Positions 17,989-26,102 of a stretch of DNA of 64,000 nucleotides are shown here, one piece after another. Within the stretch, counting starts at the first letter, position 1. The number at the start of each line of letters is the position of its first letter. The stretch is taken from positions 1 to 64,000 of the forward strand of contig JACKOY010000015.1 of the NCBI GenBank assembly GCA_024233935.1, given 5' to 3'. The notes below the pieces were generated by a model. It searched no databases and was not told where the DNA came from. It was given only the letters and a program-made list of their open reading frames with translations. This stretch comes from Spirochaetales bacterium (GTDB lineage Bacteria; Spirochaetota; Leptospiria; Leptospirales; Leptonemataceae). Position numbers and translations under genes: made by a program.

Positions 17989-18591
17989 TCAGTTCCGGTT
18001 GTTCAGCGGATTCTCGACGGTTCGGGAGCCGGCTGGCGGACTGTAGGAAAAGAGCCCGGCGGGGAAACCGGCAACCGGGCGCACGTTGCTCAGCGCTATC
18101 GTGTACCAACCCTCACTGTCACGGCGCCGGATGCTCAGCCGGCGAAGGGTCGAATTGTTGCCCCAGACCACACGCACTTCCTGGATCGATTGCGAGGAAT
18201 CGATGGCCCGACCGATCGCCTGGGTCCCGGTGACCCGGTACTCGAAACCAGACAGCAGCCATCCCAACCCGCCGCTGGCTCCGCCCATCGGCTGTTTGCC
18301 GGCCGTATGACTGCCCGGATTGTAGACGACCAGAGAACGACCATTTCCGGCTATCACGCGCCCGTCTCCGAGTCGCAGATGAACACGCCCCGACTGATAA
18401 GAGAGCTCGCCGGACAGGCTACCGCTACCGGAACCCATGGAGATGGTGGCGCGAAAACTGGTCAGGCTGGCCATGCGCGCAACGACAGCGCGCACTTCCG
18501 AAGGCGCTTCCTGGGCACGTACGCTGCTGCCGCCCCAACTCAACACGAGCAGGGCAAGAAGCAGAAGCTGACCCGTGCGAACCGGGTTCAC
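17989..18591 (-). CDS. LolA-like periplasmic protein (predicted lipoprotein carrier fold)
   Basis: The 200-residue product has a Sec signal peptide (TGQLLLLALLVLSWGG, cleavage likely after VRA). The mature part starts with an alpha-helix followed by repeated antiparallel strands: VVARMASLTSFRATISM, SGELSYQSGRVHLRLGDGRVIAGNGRSLVVYNP. This is the pattern of LolA/DUF4292-type proteins that carry lipoproteins or lipids across the periplasm. The GTG at 18591 has a GGAG site and begins one base after the etfA stop, so it is coupled to etfA. An earlier start at 18642 would lie inside etfA. The link to electron-transfer genes is unexplained. Confidence 0.7.
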   Translation of the reverse strand: MNPVRTGQLLLLALLVLSWGGSSVRAQEAPSEVRAVVARMASLTSFRATISMGSGSGSLSGELSYQSGRVHLRLGDGRVIAGNGRSLVVYNPGSHTAGKQPMGGASGGLGWLLSGFEYRVTGTQAIGRAIDSSQSIQEVRVVWGNNSTLRRLSIRRRDSEGWYTIALSNVRPVAGFPAGLFSYSPPAGSRTVENPLNNRN

Positions 18592-18592
18592 C

Positions 18593-19531
18593 TTACTCCA
18601 GAACGCTCTTGAATTCTTTGGTAAGGGCCGGCACAACCTCAAACAGATCGTCCACCAGCCCGTAGGTCGCCACCTTGAAAATCGGCGCTTCGGGATCTTT
18701 GTTGATCGCCACGATTACTTTGGAAGAACCCATGCCCGCCAGATGCTGGATGGCACCCGAGATACCGCAGGCGATGTAGCAGTTCGGGGACACAGTCTTG
18801 CCGGTCTGACCCACCTGATGCGCATGGGGAATCCAACCTGCGTCGACCGCGGCACGGCTCGCGCCGAGGGCCGCCCCGATTGTATCGCACAGCTCTTGCA
18901 ACAAAGGCCAGTTCTCAGGCCCCTTGATTCCGCGACCGCCCGAAACAATGATGGGCGCTTCGGTCAGCTGGATTTTCTGGCCTTCGGCGGCTTCTATGTC
19001 CGAAAGACGTCCTTTGACATCGCCCTCGGCTGCGTCGGAAGCCTCAATGGTTTCCGGACCACTGTGGCTGATGATTTCCTGGGAGTTGGGTCGAATGGTT
19101 ACGATTGCCGGAGATTTGATTTTGATGTTGGCGTAGGCCTTGCCGGAATAGATCGGTTTTTTGACCTCAACCTCGTCCATGCTGCCTTTGACTTCTACGA
19201 CGTCCGCCGCAACCGCACCGCCCAGCTGAACAGCGAGCCGCCCGGCGAAGTCCTTGCCGCGTATGGAATGAGGCAAAAGCACAACTTTGGCGCCCTTGTC
19301 TTTGGCCACAGCAGCAGCGATGTTTGCATAACCTTCGGGACTGTAATCGCCGGTGTTGTTTTTCACAACGACGTCAGCACCCGCCGCAAACAATTCTTTG
19401 GCGTGGTCATCGGTGCCGCCTATCAAAAGAGCAACCACGGGCTCGCCCAGCTTTCGGCCGGCGGAAACCAGCTCCCGGGAGACTTTCTTAAGTTCTGTTC
19501 CTTTGAGTTCTGCTACAGCAAGTATGGACAT
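18593..19531 (-). CDS. etfA: Electron transfer flavoprotein, alpha subunit
   Basis: The 312-residue protein has the ETF-alpha N-terminal domain and the C-terminal FAD-binding domain with SGGRGIKGPENW, GASRAAVDAGWIPHAHQVGQTG, KTVSPNCYIACGISGAIQHLAGM and VIVAINKDPEAPIF, all textbook for EtfA. With EtfB it accepts electrons from acyl-CoA dehydrogenases and passes them to ETF:quinone oxidoreductase. It follows etfB after 30 nt on the same strand. An acyl-CoA dehydrogenase gene lies about 1.3 kb away. Confidence 0.96.
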   Translation of the reverse strand: MSILAVAELKGTELKKVSRELVSAGRKLGEPVVALLIGGTDDHAKELFAAGADVVVKNNTGDYSPEGYANIAAAVAKDKGAKVVLLPHSIRGKDFAGRLAVQLGGAVAADVVEVKGSMDEVEVKKPIYSGKAYANIKIKSPAIVTIRPNSQEIISHSGPETIEASDAAEGDVKGRLSDIEAAEGQKIQLTEAPIIVSGGRGIKGPENWPLLQELCDTIGAALGASRAAVDAGWIPHAHQVGQTGKTVSPNCYIACGISGAIQHLAGMGSSKVIVAINKDPEAPIFKVATYGLVDDLFEVVPALTKEFKSVLE

Positions 19532-19561
19532 GTTTCCGACTCCTGATGGGCCTGTATCGCT

Positions 19562-20323
19562 TTAGATGACTTTCACTTCTTCCCGCAGACAGCGGACCAG
19601 CTCTTTGGCCTTCGCTTCGGGGCTATCGCCTTCAATGACCCGGCCTGGCGGTCGCGGCGGCGGCGGTTCAGTGGAAGCCACTTGAACGCGCGGAGCCTCA
19701 ACACCCAGCTCGCTGACTTCCTTGACTTCGATCTTCTTCTTTTTTGAAGCCATAATGCCTTTAAGCGACGGATAGCGCGGATCATTCAGATTCTTGGCGG
19801 CAGTTACGACCGCGGGTGTTGCAGTTTCTACCGTGGCCAGTCCGCCTTCAATTTCACGTCGCGCCTTGACCTTGCCATCGGCCAGGGTCAGCTCGACAGC
19901 GTTGTTCACATTCGCGCAACCCAGGTGCTGGGCAATCATCGCCGGGACCATCGAGGACTGAGAGTCAATGGCGATGTGGCCGCACAGGATCACGTCGGGA
20001 GAGGCGGTTTTCAGGAAAGCGGCAAGCGTCGCCGCTGCATATCCGATATCGAGTACGTTGTAGGAATCGTCTTTGATATGAATGGCATTGTCGACTCCCA
20101 GGGCGTAAGCCGTACGCAGAGCATCGGCCCCGCGCTCCGGTCCCAGGGAAAGAGCCGTCACAGTGGCACCGGTCTTCTCTTTCTGGCGAAGGGCCTCTTC
20201 GAGTGCGTGCTCATCGAAAGGGGACACGATCCACTTTACGCCCGCTTCGTCAATACCGGCATCTTTGGTTTTGATGCGGGTCTCGGTGTCCGGAACCTGT
20301 TTGACCAGAACGAATATATTCAT
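19562..20323 (-). CDS. etfB: Electron transfer flavoprotein, beta subunit
   Basis: The 253-residue protein starts MNIFVLVKQVPDTETRIK, the usual EtfB N-terminus, and contains the AMP-binding family features VSPFDEHALEEALR, VTALSLGP, ILCGHIAIDS, VPAMIAQHLG and the ETATPAVVTAAKNLNDPRYPS signature. The C-terminal 40 residues include a Pro-rich stretch (PPPPRPPG). The ATG at 20323 is preferred over an in-frame start at 20443, because the extra 40 residues have no homology and include a spacer with GC palindromes. It is the first gene of etfB-etfA-lolA-like. Confidence 0.95.
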   Translation of the reverse strand: MNIFVLVKQVPDTETRIKTKDAGIDEAGVKWIVSPFDEHALEEALRQKEKTGATVTALSLGPERGADALRTAYALGVDNAIHIKDDSYNVLDIGYAAATLAAFLKTASPDVILCGHIAIDSQSSMVPAMIAQHLGCANVNNAVELTLADGKVKARREIEGGLATVETATPAVVTAAKNLNDPRYPSLKGIMASKKKKIEVKEVSELGVEAPRVQVASTEPPPPRPPGRVIEGDSPEAKAKELVRCLREEVKVI

Positions 20324-20380
20324 AACGAAGATCTTCTCCTCAATTAATGCGAAACAATAAGGACCAAGAAGGCCCAAGAA

Positions 20381-20394
20381 GGCCCCCGGGGGCC
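20381..20394. repeat. 14-bp GC palindrome upstream of etfB
   Basis: The perfect palindrome GGCCCCCGGGGGCC is preceded by two direct copies of AAGAAGGCCC. It lies about 60 bp before the etfB start, between etfB and the small membrane-protein gene, in the region where the etf promoter should be. A regulatory or transcription-stopping role is possible, but nothing else supports it. Confidence 0.35.
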
Positions 20395-20435
20395 GGCCAC
20401 CAGAATTGGAACCAATAGCCGCCTGGTCAATGAAT

Positions 20436-20780
20436 TTATCCACGAGGGGCGCCCTGGTCGGGTCCCATGCCCTGCAGACGCTGCACCAACTGCAGGGACC
20501 ATACGATGGAAACCAGAACTACGAGAAAGTTACCGTCGCTGCGCAAAAAGAGTCCCAGGCCCAGAAGCGGTACGACCAGGTGCAGGCCCACATAGTTGAC
20601 AAATGCAGCAATCGAGACGCGATCCGGGGAGCCGCTGAGAAAGGAGCGCAGGCTGCCGCGATAGGCGGCCAGGGTGCCCGGACCCAGGCCCTGGCGCTGC
20701 CAGGCGCGTTGCAAGAACAGAGCACTTCCAACCAGGACCACAGCAACGATCAGGCCGAGTATGAAGAGCACCGGGGACAT
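20436..20780 (-). CDS. Small membrane protein of unknown function
   Basis: The 114-residue product has an N-terminal membrane helix (MSPVLFILGLIVAVVLVGSALFL), a short amphipathic stretch (QRAWQRQGLGPGTLAAYRGSL), and two further hydrophobic segments (about residues 52-70 and 76-95). No family is recognised. The ATG at 20780 is chosen because it begins the first helix; a longer frame to 20984 overlaps the divergent acyl-CoA dehydrogenase start. It may be co-transcribed with etfB, 112 bp downstream. Confidence 0.6.
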   Translation of the reverse strand: MSPVLFILGLIVAVVLVGSALFLQRAWQRQGLGPGTLAAYRGSLRSFLSGSPDRVSIAAFVNYVGLHLVVPLLGLGLFLRSDGNFLVVLVSIVWSLQLVQRLQGMGPDQGAPRG

Positions 20781-20856
20781 GGAGTCAGGATCAGCGGAAC
20801 AGGCGACACTAAAAAAATTGTTCCCCGCAAGTGGTCCAGTGAATAATCTCAGTATT

Positions 20857-22071
20857 ATGAGTAGCGTAGCCCCCCTGATTGAGACCAGATCCGGAACCGA
20901 GACCGCGCCTTTCGATTTGTTTAATCCTACGCCTGCCCATCGCGACCTGCGGGCGATGGCAGAGCGGTTCAGTCTCGACACCATGGAGCAGCAAGCCCGC
21001 GCTCAAGACGAACGGGAAGAGTTCAATGTCGAGCTGTTTCGACGGATTGGAAGCGAACTGGGGCTTTTCGGGCTGACTGTCAGCGAGGAGTTCGGTGGGG
21101 CCGGCATGGACGCCGTCGCGGAAGTTATTGTGCATGAGGAATTCAGCCGCACCGACCCGGCCTTTACGCTCAGCTACCTGGCCCACGAAATCCTGTTCGT
21201 AAACAATCTCTTCCGGAACGGAAACGACGAGCAACGTCATCGCTATCTTCCGGGGGCTATTGACGGCAGTCGCATCGGAGGCATGGGCATGACCGAGCCA
21301 TCGGTCGGAACAGATGTTCTGGGGCTCCGCACGGTGGCCCGCAAGAAAGGCGACCGCTACGTCATCAACGGCGCCAAGCAATTCATTACCAACGGATTTG
21401 AGGGAGACTATTTTCTGATCTATGCCAAGCTTGAGCAGGCCGACCATCGCAAGATTACGAGCTTCGTGATCGAGTCGAGTTATCCCGGCTTCAAGGTGGG
21501 CAAGAAAGAAGAAAAGATGGGCATGAAGGCCTCAAGCACCGCAGTCTTGTTCTTCGAAGACATGGAAGTGCCCGCGGAAAATTTGGTGGGCCGCGAGAAC
21601 GAAGGCACAACTTCCATGATGCGGAATCTGGAGATCGAACGGGTAACTCTGGCCGCACAGTCGCTCGGCATAGCGCGACGCTGCATTGATGAGATGGCGC
21701 GCTACGCAATTAATGAGCGCGAGGCTTTTGGCCGACCGCTTTCCGACTTCGGTCAGATCCAGCGCCTGATCGCGGAAAGTCATGCTGAATACGAAGCGGC
21801 GCGGGCCCTGGTCTATAACACGGCTCTGAATATCGCTCCCGACCGCCGCAATTCTCTCGGCGCTGCCTCGGCCAAGCTGGTGGCGACCGGAATGGCTGAA
21901 CGGGTCGCGCGCAACGCCATTCAGGTGCTGGGCGGCTACGGTTACGTGCGCGAATATCCCGTAGAGCGGTTGCTGCGCGATGCAATTCTCCTTTCGATCG
22001 GCGGCGGCACGAACGAAGCGATGCAGAAAAACATCGTCGGCGATCTGGTTCGCCAGTACCGAAAAGACTGA
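20857..22071 (+). CDS. Acyl-CoA dehydrogenase (isovaleryl/long-chain-type active site)
   Basis: This 404-residue FAD enzyme shows the family motifs EEFGGAGMDAVAEVIVHEEFSRTDPA, GMGMTEPSVGTDVLGL, YVINGAKQFITNG, and QVLGGYGYVREYPVERLLRDA. Where most members carry the catalytic base (EGTNE near the C-terminus) this one has GGGTNEAMQ, with Gly for Glu. A Glu in NLEIERVTLAAQSLG occupies the place used by isovaleryl-CoA and long-chain dehydrogenases, so the catalytic base is probably there. The ATG at 20857 precedes the conserved helices. An open frame upstream to 20674 overlaps the divergent small membrane gene. Its electrons likely go to the nearby EtfAB. Confidence 0.93.
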   Translation: MSSVAPLIETRSGTETAPFDLFNPTPAHRDLRAMAERFSLDTMEQQARAQDEREEFNVELFRRIGSELGLFGLTVSEEFGGAGMDAVAEVIVHEEFSRTDPAFTLSYLAHEILFVNNLFRNGNDEQRHRYLPGAIDGSRIGGMGMTEPSVGTDVLGLRTVARKKGDRYVINGAKQFITNGFEGDYFLIYAKLEQADHRKITSFVIESSYPGFKVGKKEEKMGMKASSTAVLFFEDMEVPAENLVGRENEGTTSMMRNLEIERVTLAAQSLGIARRCIDEMARYAINEREAFGRPLSDFGQIQRLIAESHAEYEAARALVYNTALNIAPDRRNSLGAASAKLVATGMAERVARNAIQVLGGYGYVREYPVERLLRDAILLSIGGGTNEAMQKNIVGDLVRQYRKD

Positions 22072-22120
22072 ACCATCGAACGATGGCGGGGTTGCCTCCG
22101 AACGGAAGCTCCGCTCGAAC

Positions 22121-22612
22121 TCAGGGCGACTCTTCGGAACCGTTTTCCACGGGCCCGGCGTCGTCGTTGAAGTAGATAATCTCTGGTTCAATCTCGCGCT
22201 GTAGCTGGAACCGATAGTATCCCTGCTCTGGCTTCCAGAAGCTACCGGAGATCACGTCCACCAGAAACAAAGGCCAGAATAGGATGTTGACCAGGGTGAC
22301 ATAGTCGAGGGTCCGGCGGACCGGAGCAGTTTCCGTCACGTATCCTTCTTTGCGAACCTGAATGCGTGGATCACTCGTTCCCATGCTCCCGTAGTCGATC
22401 GTCAGGTCGCCCGGGGTGCGGCCGGCGGGACTGATCGCGACCGCGCCGGCGGAAGCCAGCAGTACATACTCGGCACCGGGCGGATCGCTCTCGACCCTGA
22501 TGGTGTACGTGCTGTCGCTGAATACGGTGGCGCAGGCGAAAAGCTGATTCAGAAAGAATCCCAGAGCGATGATGCACGTGATTTTCAACAGGGGATTTGC
22601 ATGTGATTTCAT
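22121..22612 (-). CDS. Predicted lipoprotein with PEGA-like fold
   Basis: The 163-residue product has a signal peptide with lipobox LFAC near residue 27, followed by a PEGA-like beta domain: YTIRVESDPPGAEYV, GRTPGDLTIDYG, IQVRKEGYVTETAPV. A hydrophobic segment (LVNILFWPLFLVDVISG) and a terminal YRFQLQ strand follow. PEGA-type modules are surface or periplasmic; the function is unknown. It is convergent with the acyl-CoA dehydrogenase, and the ATG at 22612 begins the signal peptide. Confidence 0.75.
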   Translation of the reverse strand: MKSHANPLLKITCIIALGFFLNQLFACATVFSDSTYTIRVESDPPGAEYVLLASAGAVAISPAGRTPGDLTIDYGSMGTSDPRIQVRKEGYVTETAPVRRTLDYVTLVNILFWPLFLVDVISGSFWKPEQGYYRFQLQREIEPEIIYFNDDAGPVENGSEESP

Positions 22613-22829
22613 TCGGAGCTCCAGACGGTTCTTCCAGCTTGTGGTAGACCAGCCCGGTCCGTCAATTGTTCATTTTCAGTAGGTTGCGCCGTCGCCCTTC
22701 TGGACCCGGCGCCGCCCGGAGCGGGAAAAAGTGTCACAGGGGGCCGCTATGCTGCCCCCATTGAAAAAACGGACCGTGCCGCCGCCGGCATCGGCCGATC
22801 CTGAAATTACGGGGCGCACAGGAGCAACA

Positions 22830-23906
22830 ATGAAGGGCAAATCCAGAACAGACAACCGGATGGCAGGCCAGCGTCGGGCTCGAAATACCGGACGGCCGCT
22901 GCGCTTCATAGACCTGTTCGCCGGCATTGGGGGCTTCCGCATGGCTTTCGAAGCGGCGGGGCACCGTTGCGTCTTTACAAGCGAGTGGGACCGTTTTGCG
23001 CGGCAAGCCTATGAGGCTAACTTCGGCGACACGCCGCACGGAGACGTCCGCGCAATCGAAGCGGCGGATATCCCGCCCTTTGACCTGCTCTGTGCCGGCT
23101 TTCCCTGCCAGGCTTTCAGTATTGCAGGCGTGTCCAAAAAAAACGCGCTCGGGCGCGAACACGGCTTCCGGGACGCGGCTCAGGGAACGTTGTTTTTCGA
23201 AGTGGCCCGCATCATAGAGCACCACCGGCCTACGGCCTTTCTATTGGAGAATGTGAAAAACCTGCTGCACCACGATCGTGGACGAACCTACGCGACTATT
23301 GAGGGCATTCTCAAGCATGAGCTCGGCTATCATCTGCGTCCGATGCTCCTGAGCGCTGCCACCGTTCTCCCGCAAAAAAGAACCCGCATCTACATTGCCG
23401 GATTTCGTGACCCGACTGTCGCGGCGCGCTTTCAGGAGCCGGAACTTCAATTGCCCGGAGGCCGCCGGCCGCGCCTGGGCGACATTCTCGAAAGCCGGGT
23501 CGACCCGCGCTACACTTTGACCGATCACCTCTGGCGATATTTGCAGGACTACAAAGAGAAGCATCGGGCAGCCGGCAATGGCTTCGGATTTGGACTGACC
23601 GGCCGGAACGAAATCGCACGCACGCTATCGGCGCGCTACTACAAGGATGGTTCCGAGATCCTGATTCCCAGACGGAATGGAAATCCACGACGACTCACTC
23701 CACGCGAATGCGCGCGTTTGATGGGCTTCCCGGATTCCTTTCAGATCGTTGTCTCCGATACGCAGGCCTACAAGCAATTTGGCAATTCGGTTGCGGTCCC
23801 GGTGGTAACCGCTATTGCCCGCAACATGACGTTGGCCTTGAGTCAGCCGGTATTCTCCACCGCCCGCGAAAGCCGGCGTCCATTCGCACCGGCACGTAGC
23901 GCCTGA
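22830..23906 (+). CDS. C5-cytosine DNA methyltransferase
   Basis: The 358-residue protein has all the C5-methyltransferase motifs in order: I (FIDLFAGIGGFRMAF), IV with the catalytic Cys 93 in AGFPCQAFS, VI (LLENVKN), VIII (QKRTRIYIAG), then a target-recognition region (about residues 200-275, including GNGFGFGLTGRNEIARTLSARYYKDG), IX (RRLTPRECARLMGFP) and X (KQFGNSVAVPVV). It resembles Dcm/EcoRII-type enzymes, but the target sequence cannot be predicted by eye. The ATG at 22830 has AGGAG five bases upstream and is preferred over an upstream frame start at 22731. No restriction endonuclease gene is adjacent. The next two genes on the strand are DUF1564 and a thymine-glycosylase-like protein. 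Confidence 0.95.
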   Translation: MKGKSRTDNRMAGQRRARNTGRPLRFIDLFAGIGGFRMAFEAAGHRCVFTSEWDRFARQAYEANFGDTPHGDVRAIEAADIPPFDLLCAGFPCQAFSIAGVSKKNALGREHGFRDAAQGTLFFEVARIIEHHRPTAFLLENVKNLLHHDRGRTYATIEGILKHELGYHLRPMLLSAATVLPQKRTRIYIAGFRDPTVAARFQEPELQLPGGRRPRLGDILESRVDPRYTLTDHLWRYLQDYKEKHRAAGNGFGFGLTGRNEIARTLSARYYKDGSEILIPRRNGNPRRLTPRECARLMGFPDSFQIVVSDTQAYKQFGNSVAVPVVTAIARNMTLALSQPVFSTARESRRPFAPARSA

Positions 23907-23963
23907 CGCGAACCAACTACAAAAAGAACGCAACAAAGCGTAAGTTGGCGACCTCTTGTCTGT

Positions 23964-24467
23964 ATGACGAAAACATACATTGAATGGTCAGCCCGGGCCC
24001 AAAGACCGGTCTTGCCGGCGTGTACTCTGCTTGTGCCCCGCCGCCTGGAACCGTACCTGACAAAGCGCAAACGCAGACACGGCGGTGTGGTGCGCTACCT
24101 GCAACACCTTCTGAGCCAGGCACCGGCTTATCGCGCCGCAGGGCTGCTTCCCAACGTACAGAGAACCACTCGCTACTATCAGCGCCCGCGCCAGCAACTG
24201 GAGCGCTGGCACGTCCGTATTCCGGCCCATCACTGGACGGAGCTGCGCTGTCTGGCGGGTGGAAGCGGGGTTACCATGGCGCACATGTTTGTCCTGCTGA
24301 TGAAGGTGGAAAGGAGCAAAGCCCTGGAGAGGGTACGCCGGGACCAGGGGACGAATGCAGTTCCGACCTCGCTCTGGGAAAAAATCGGATTTTGGGAGGC
24401 CCGGGTCGATTTTGACCTCGAAACCAGACGTTTTACACGCCTCTTCTTCCACAAAAAGCCACCCTGA
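23964..24467 (+). CDS. DUF1564 family protein
   Basis: The 167-residue protein matches the family known to me only from Leptospira genomes: an N-terminal strand-helix segment LLVPRRLEPYLTKRKRRHGGVVRYLQHLLSQ that looks like a ribbon-helix-helix or similar DNA-binding unit, then a YYQRPRQQLERWHVRIPAHHWTELRCLAGGSGVTMAHMFVLLM region. It is rich in Arg/Lys/His, which fits nucleic-acid binding. Function is unknown. It lies 57 bp after the methyltransferase and 59 bp before the glycosylase on the same strand, an arrangement that suggests a regulator or partner for one of them. Confidence 0.75.
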   Translation: MTKTYIEWSARAQRPVLPACTLLVPRRLEPYLTKRKRRHGGVVRYLQHLLSQAPAYRAAGLLPNVQRTTRYYQRPRQQLERWHVRIPAHHWTELRCLAGGSGVTMAHMFVLLMKVERSKALERVRRDQGTNAVPTSLWEKIGFWEARVDFDLETRRFTRLFFHKKPP

Positions 24468-24526
24468 CCGGAAACCAACCCCCATTTTTCCGTTGCTGCA
24501 CGATCGCTCCGGGTGGAGCTGTAAGC

Positions 24527-25390
24527 GTGCCGACCCGGTCGACCAGGAATCGCGAACAAACCGAAGCCGGGCTCCGGAAGCGCTTCGGCCGAATTCGCAA
24601 GAAACTGCTGCTGTGGTTTCGCGTTCACGATCGCGCCTATCCGTGGCGACAGACGCAGAACTGGTTTCATCTGCTCATGGCCGAGATGATGCTTCGTCGC
24701 ACGCGAGCCGACCAGGTGGTTCCGGTCTACCGCGACTTCGTCCGCGATTTCCCAACCCCCCGGCACGCGCTTTTACATCCGGCCAAAGAACTGGAAAAGC
24801 GCTTTCGGTCGTTGGGCATGCACTGGCGCGGTCAACAGCTGCGTTCGACAATCAGTTATCTGCACGATCACTTTGCCGCACGGCAGCCGGCCGCGGACTC
24901 GGACTTCGAAGAAATTCCAGGCGTTGGACCGTATTCCAGCGCCATGTTGCAAAGCCGGTTATTCCGAAAGCGTGTCGCCGCTGTCGATGCAAACGTAGCG
25001 CGTTTCATAGCAAGATTGGTGGGCCTGGCCCATCACGCCGAAAGCCGTCGAGACCGCGAAGTTGTATGCCTGGCCAATCGCTTCGTGAATTCACCGCGGG
25101 CCGCTGATCTGAATCTGGCCATGATCGATTTTTCCGCATTGGTCTGCAAAGCACGCACGCCGCTCTGTGCTGGTTGTCCGCTACGATCAGATTGCGCATC
25201 GGGTCAAATCAGCCCGGAGCGGATGTCCCGGAGCGGGCCGGATAACACGTCCCGGTCTGCCGGACGGGAAGGCAACGCTCCTGCCTCTATGTCCGGACAT
25301 TCGATCGTAACTTCCACAGAGAGGCCACGTGTGCGAAGAACGCCAGGGGCACGACGAAAGCCGGAATCCAAATGTAGGGGAAGTACATGA
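24527..25390 (+). CDS. HhH-GPD DNA glycosylase, probable T:G mismatch (thymine-DNA) glycosylase
   Basis: The 287-residue protein is a MutY/EndoIII-superfamily glycosylase: FHLLMAEMMLRRTRADQV, a helix-hairpin-helix IPGVGPYSSAM, catalytic Asp 154 in AAVDANVARF, and a [4Fe-4S] cluster motif Cys 207-x6-Cys-x2-Cys-x5-Cys. The residue after GVGP is Tyr 136. EndoIII has Lys and MutY has Ser here, whereas the archaeal thymine glycosylase MIG has Tyr. With LNLAMIDFSALVCKARTPLC, also MIG-like, and no MutY C-terminal NUDIX-like domain, it is best read as an enzyme that removes T from T:G mismatches made by 5-methylcytosine deamination. The GTG start (24527) has GGAG. The last 60 residues are low-complexity and overlap the convergent membrane gene. 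Confidence 0.87.
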   Translation: MPTRSTRNREQTEAGLRKRFGRIRKKLLLWFRVHDRAYPWRQTQNWFHLLMAEMMLRRTRADQVVPVYRDFVRDFPTPRHALLHPAKELEKRFRSLGMHWRGQQLRSTISYLHDHFAARQPAADSDFEEIPGVGPYSSAMLQSRLFRKRVAAVDANVARFIARLVGLAHHAESRRDREVVCLANRFVNSPRAADLNLAMIDFSALVCKARTPLCAGCPLRSDCASGQISPERMSRSGPDNTSRSAGREGNAPASMSGHSIVTSTERPRVRRTPGARRKPESKCRGST

Positions 25391-25982
25391 CACCGTAGTT
25401 GGGTCGATCGAAAGCCAGCATCTGAAAGGGCAAGGGCGCCGAAAGAATACCGCGACCCACAATGTGCACGAGCAAACAGAGCCCCACTACATTCCAGAGC
25501 AAAAGCCACCGCTTCTGCACGCCCGGCTCCCGCGCGAAAAACCAGGCGATGGCGGGGGCGCTGAGTCCCACCAGAATGTCGTAGTTCAGGCCCTCGAAAG
25601 TCATTTCGACCGGAACCAGGCCTTCGTGAAAGAGGGCCCATAGTGCAACCTCAACCGGAAGGCGGACCACATGCACAAGGGTCAGCCAGAAAATGGGTAG
25701 ATCCAGAATCGCAAGTCGCGTGCGCGAATACGAGAACAGAAAAATAAGGCAAAGCACCGGCGGGCCAACGGCCAGCAGGAATCGCGGGGGCCACGAGTTA
25801 AAGACAATGTAGAATTCGTTTACGGCCAGCAGGGTCTGAAAAAAGAGCCAGACCGGCGCGATCAGCCCGACCCATCGCAACCGGGCCGCCGCAGGAAGCG
25901 TGAAGCTCAGCGCCACCAGGGCCAGGACAACCGCCGCGATCATCGAAGCGCCCCCCACTACCGAAATTGAAAAGGGCTCCAT
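25287..25982 (-). CDS. Polytopic membrane protein of unknown function
   Basis: The 231-residue product has about seven hydrophobic segments spread over its whole length, with charged or aromatic loops such as FNSWPPRF and FAREPGVQKRW. No signature is recognised. The ATG at 25982 lies directly before the first helix; a GTG at 26015 is the alternative. The 3' end overlaps the glycosylase gene by 104 bp on the opposite strand, so one of the two C-termini is likely dispensable. Confidence 0.65.
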   Translation of the reverse strand: MEPFSISVVGGASMIAAVVLALVALSFTLPAAARLRWVGLIAPVWLFFQTLLAVNEFYIVFNSWPPRFLLAVGPPVLCLIFLFSYSRTRLAILDLPIFWLTLVHVVRLPVEVALWALFHEGLVPVEMTFEGLNYDILVGLSAPAIAWFFAREPGVQKRWLLLWNVVGLCLLVHIVGRGILSAPLPFQMLAFDRPNYGVMYFPYIWIPAFVVPLAFFAHVASLWKLRSNVRT

Positions 25983-26102
25983 GATGGTTGGGCTTCCAAC
26001 CCGCCCCGGGTGCACTCAAGCTTTTTTGCGATGGCCGGCAAAAATCAGCGGCAGATCCCCGAAGACAATTACCGCGACGGCCAGAAGGGGAAAGCCGACG
26101 CT

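Noticed and set aside
14570..19546. Long plus-strand frames opposite pfk (14570-15757), the DUF5312-like gene (16610-17890) and etfA (18575-19546)
   Set aside because: They are antisense shadows produced by high GC codon bias; the minus-strand proteins carry clear family motifs.
22731..22829. Upstream start for the DNA methyltransferase
   Set aside because: The ATG at 22830 has an AGGAG site at ideal distance; the extra 33 residues are Pro/Ala-rich without homology.
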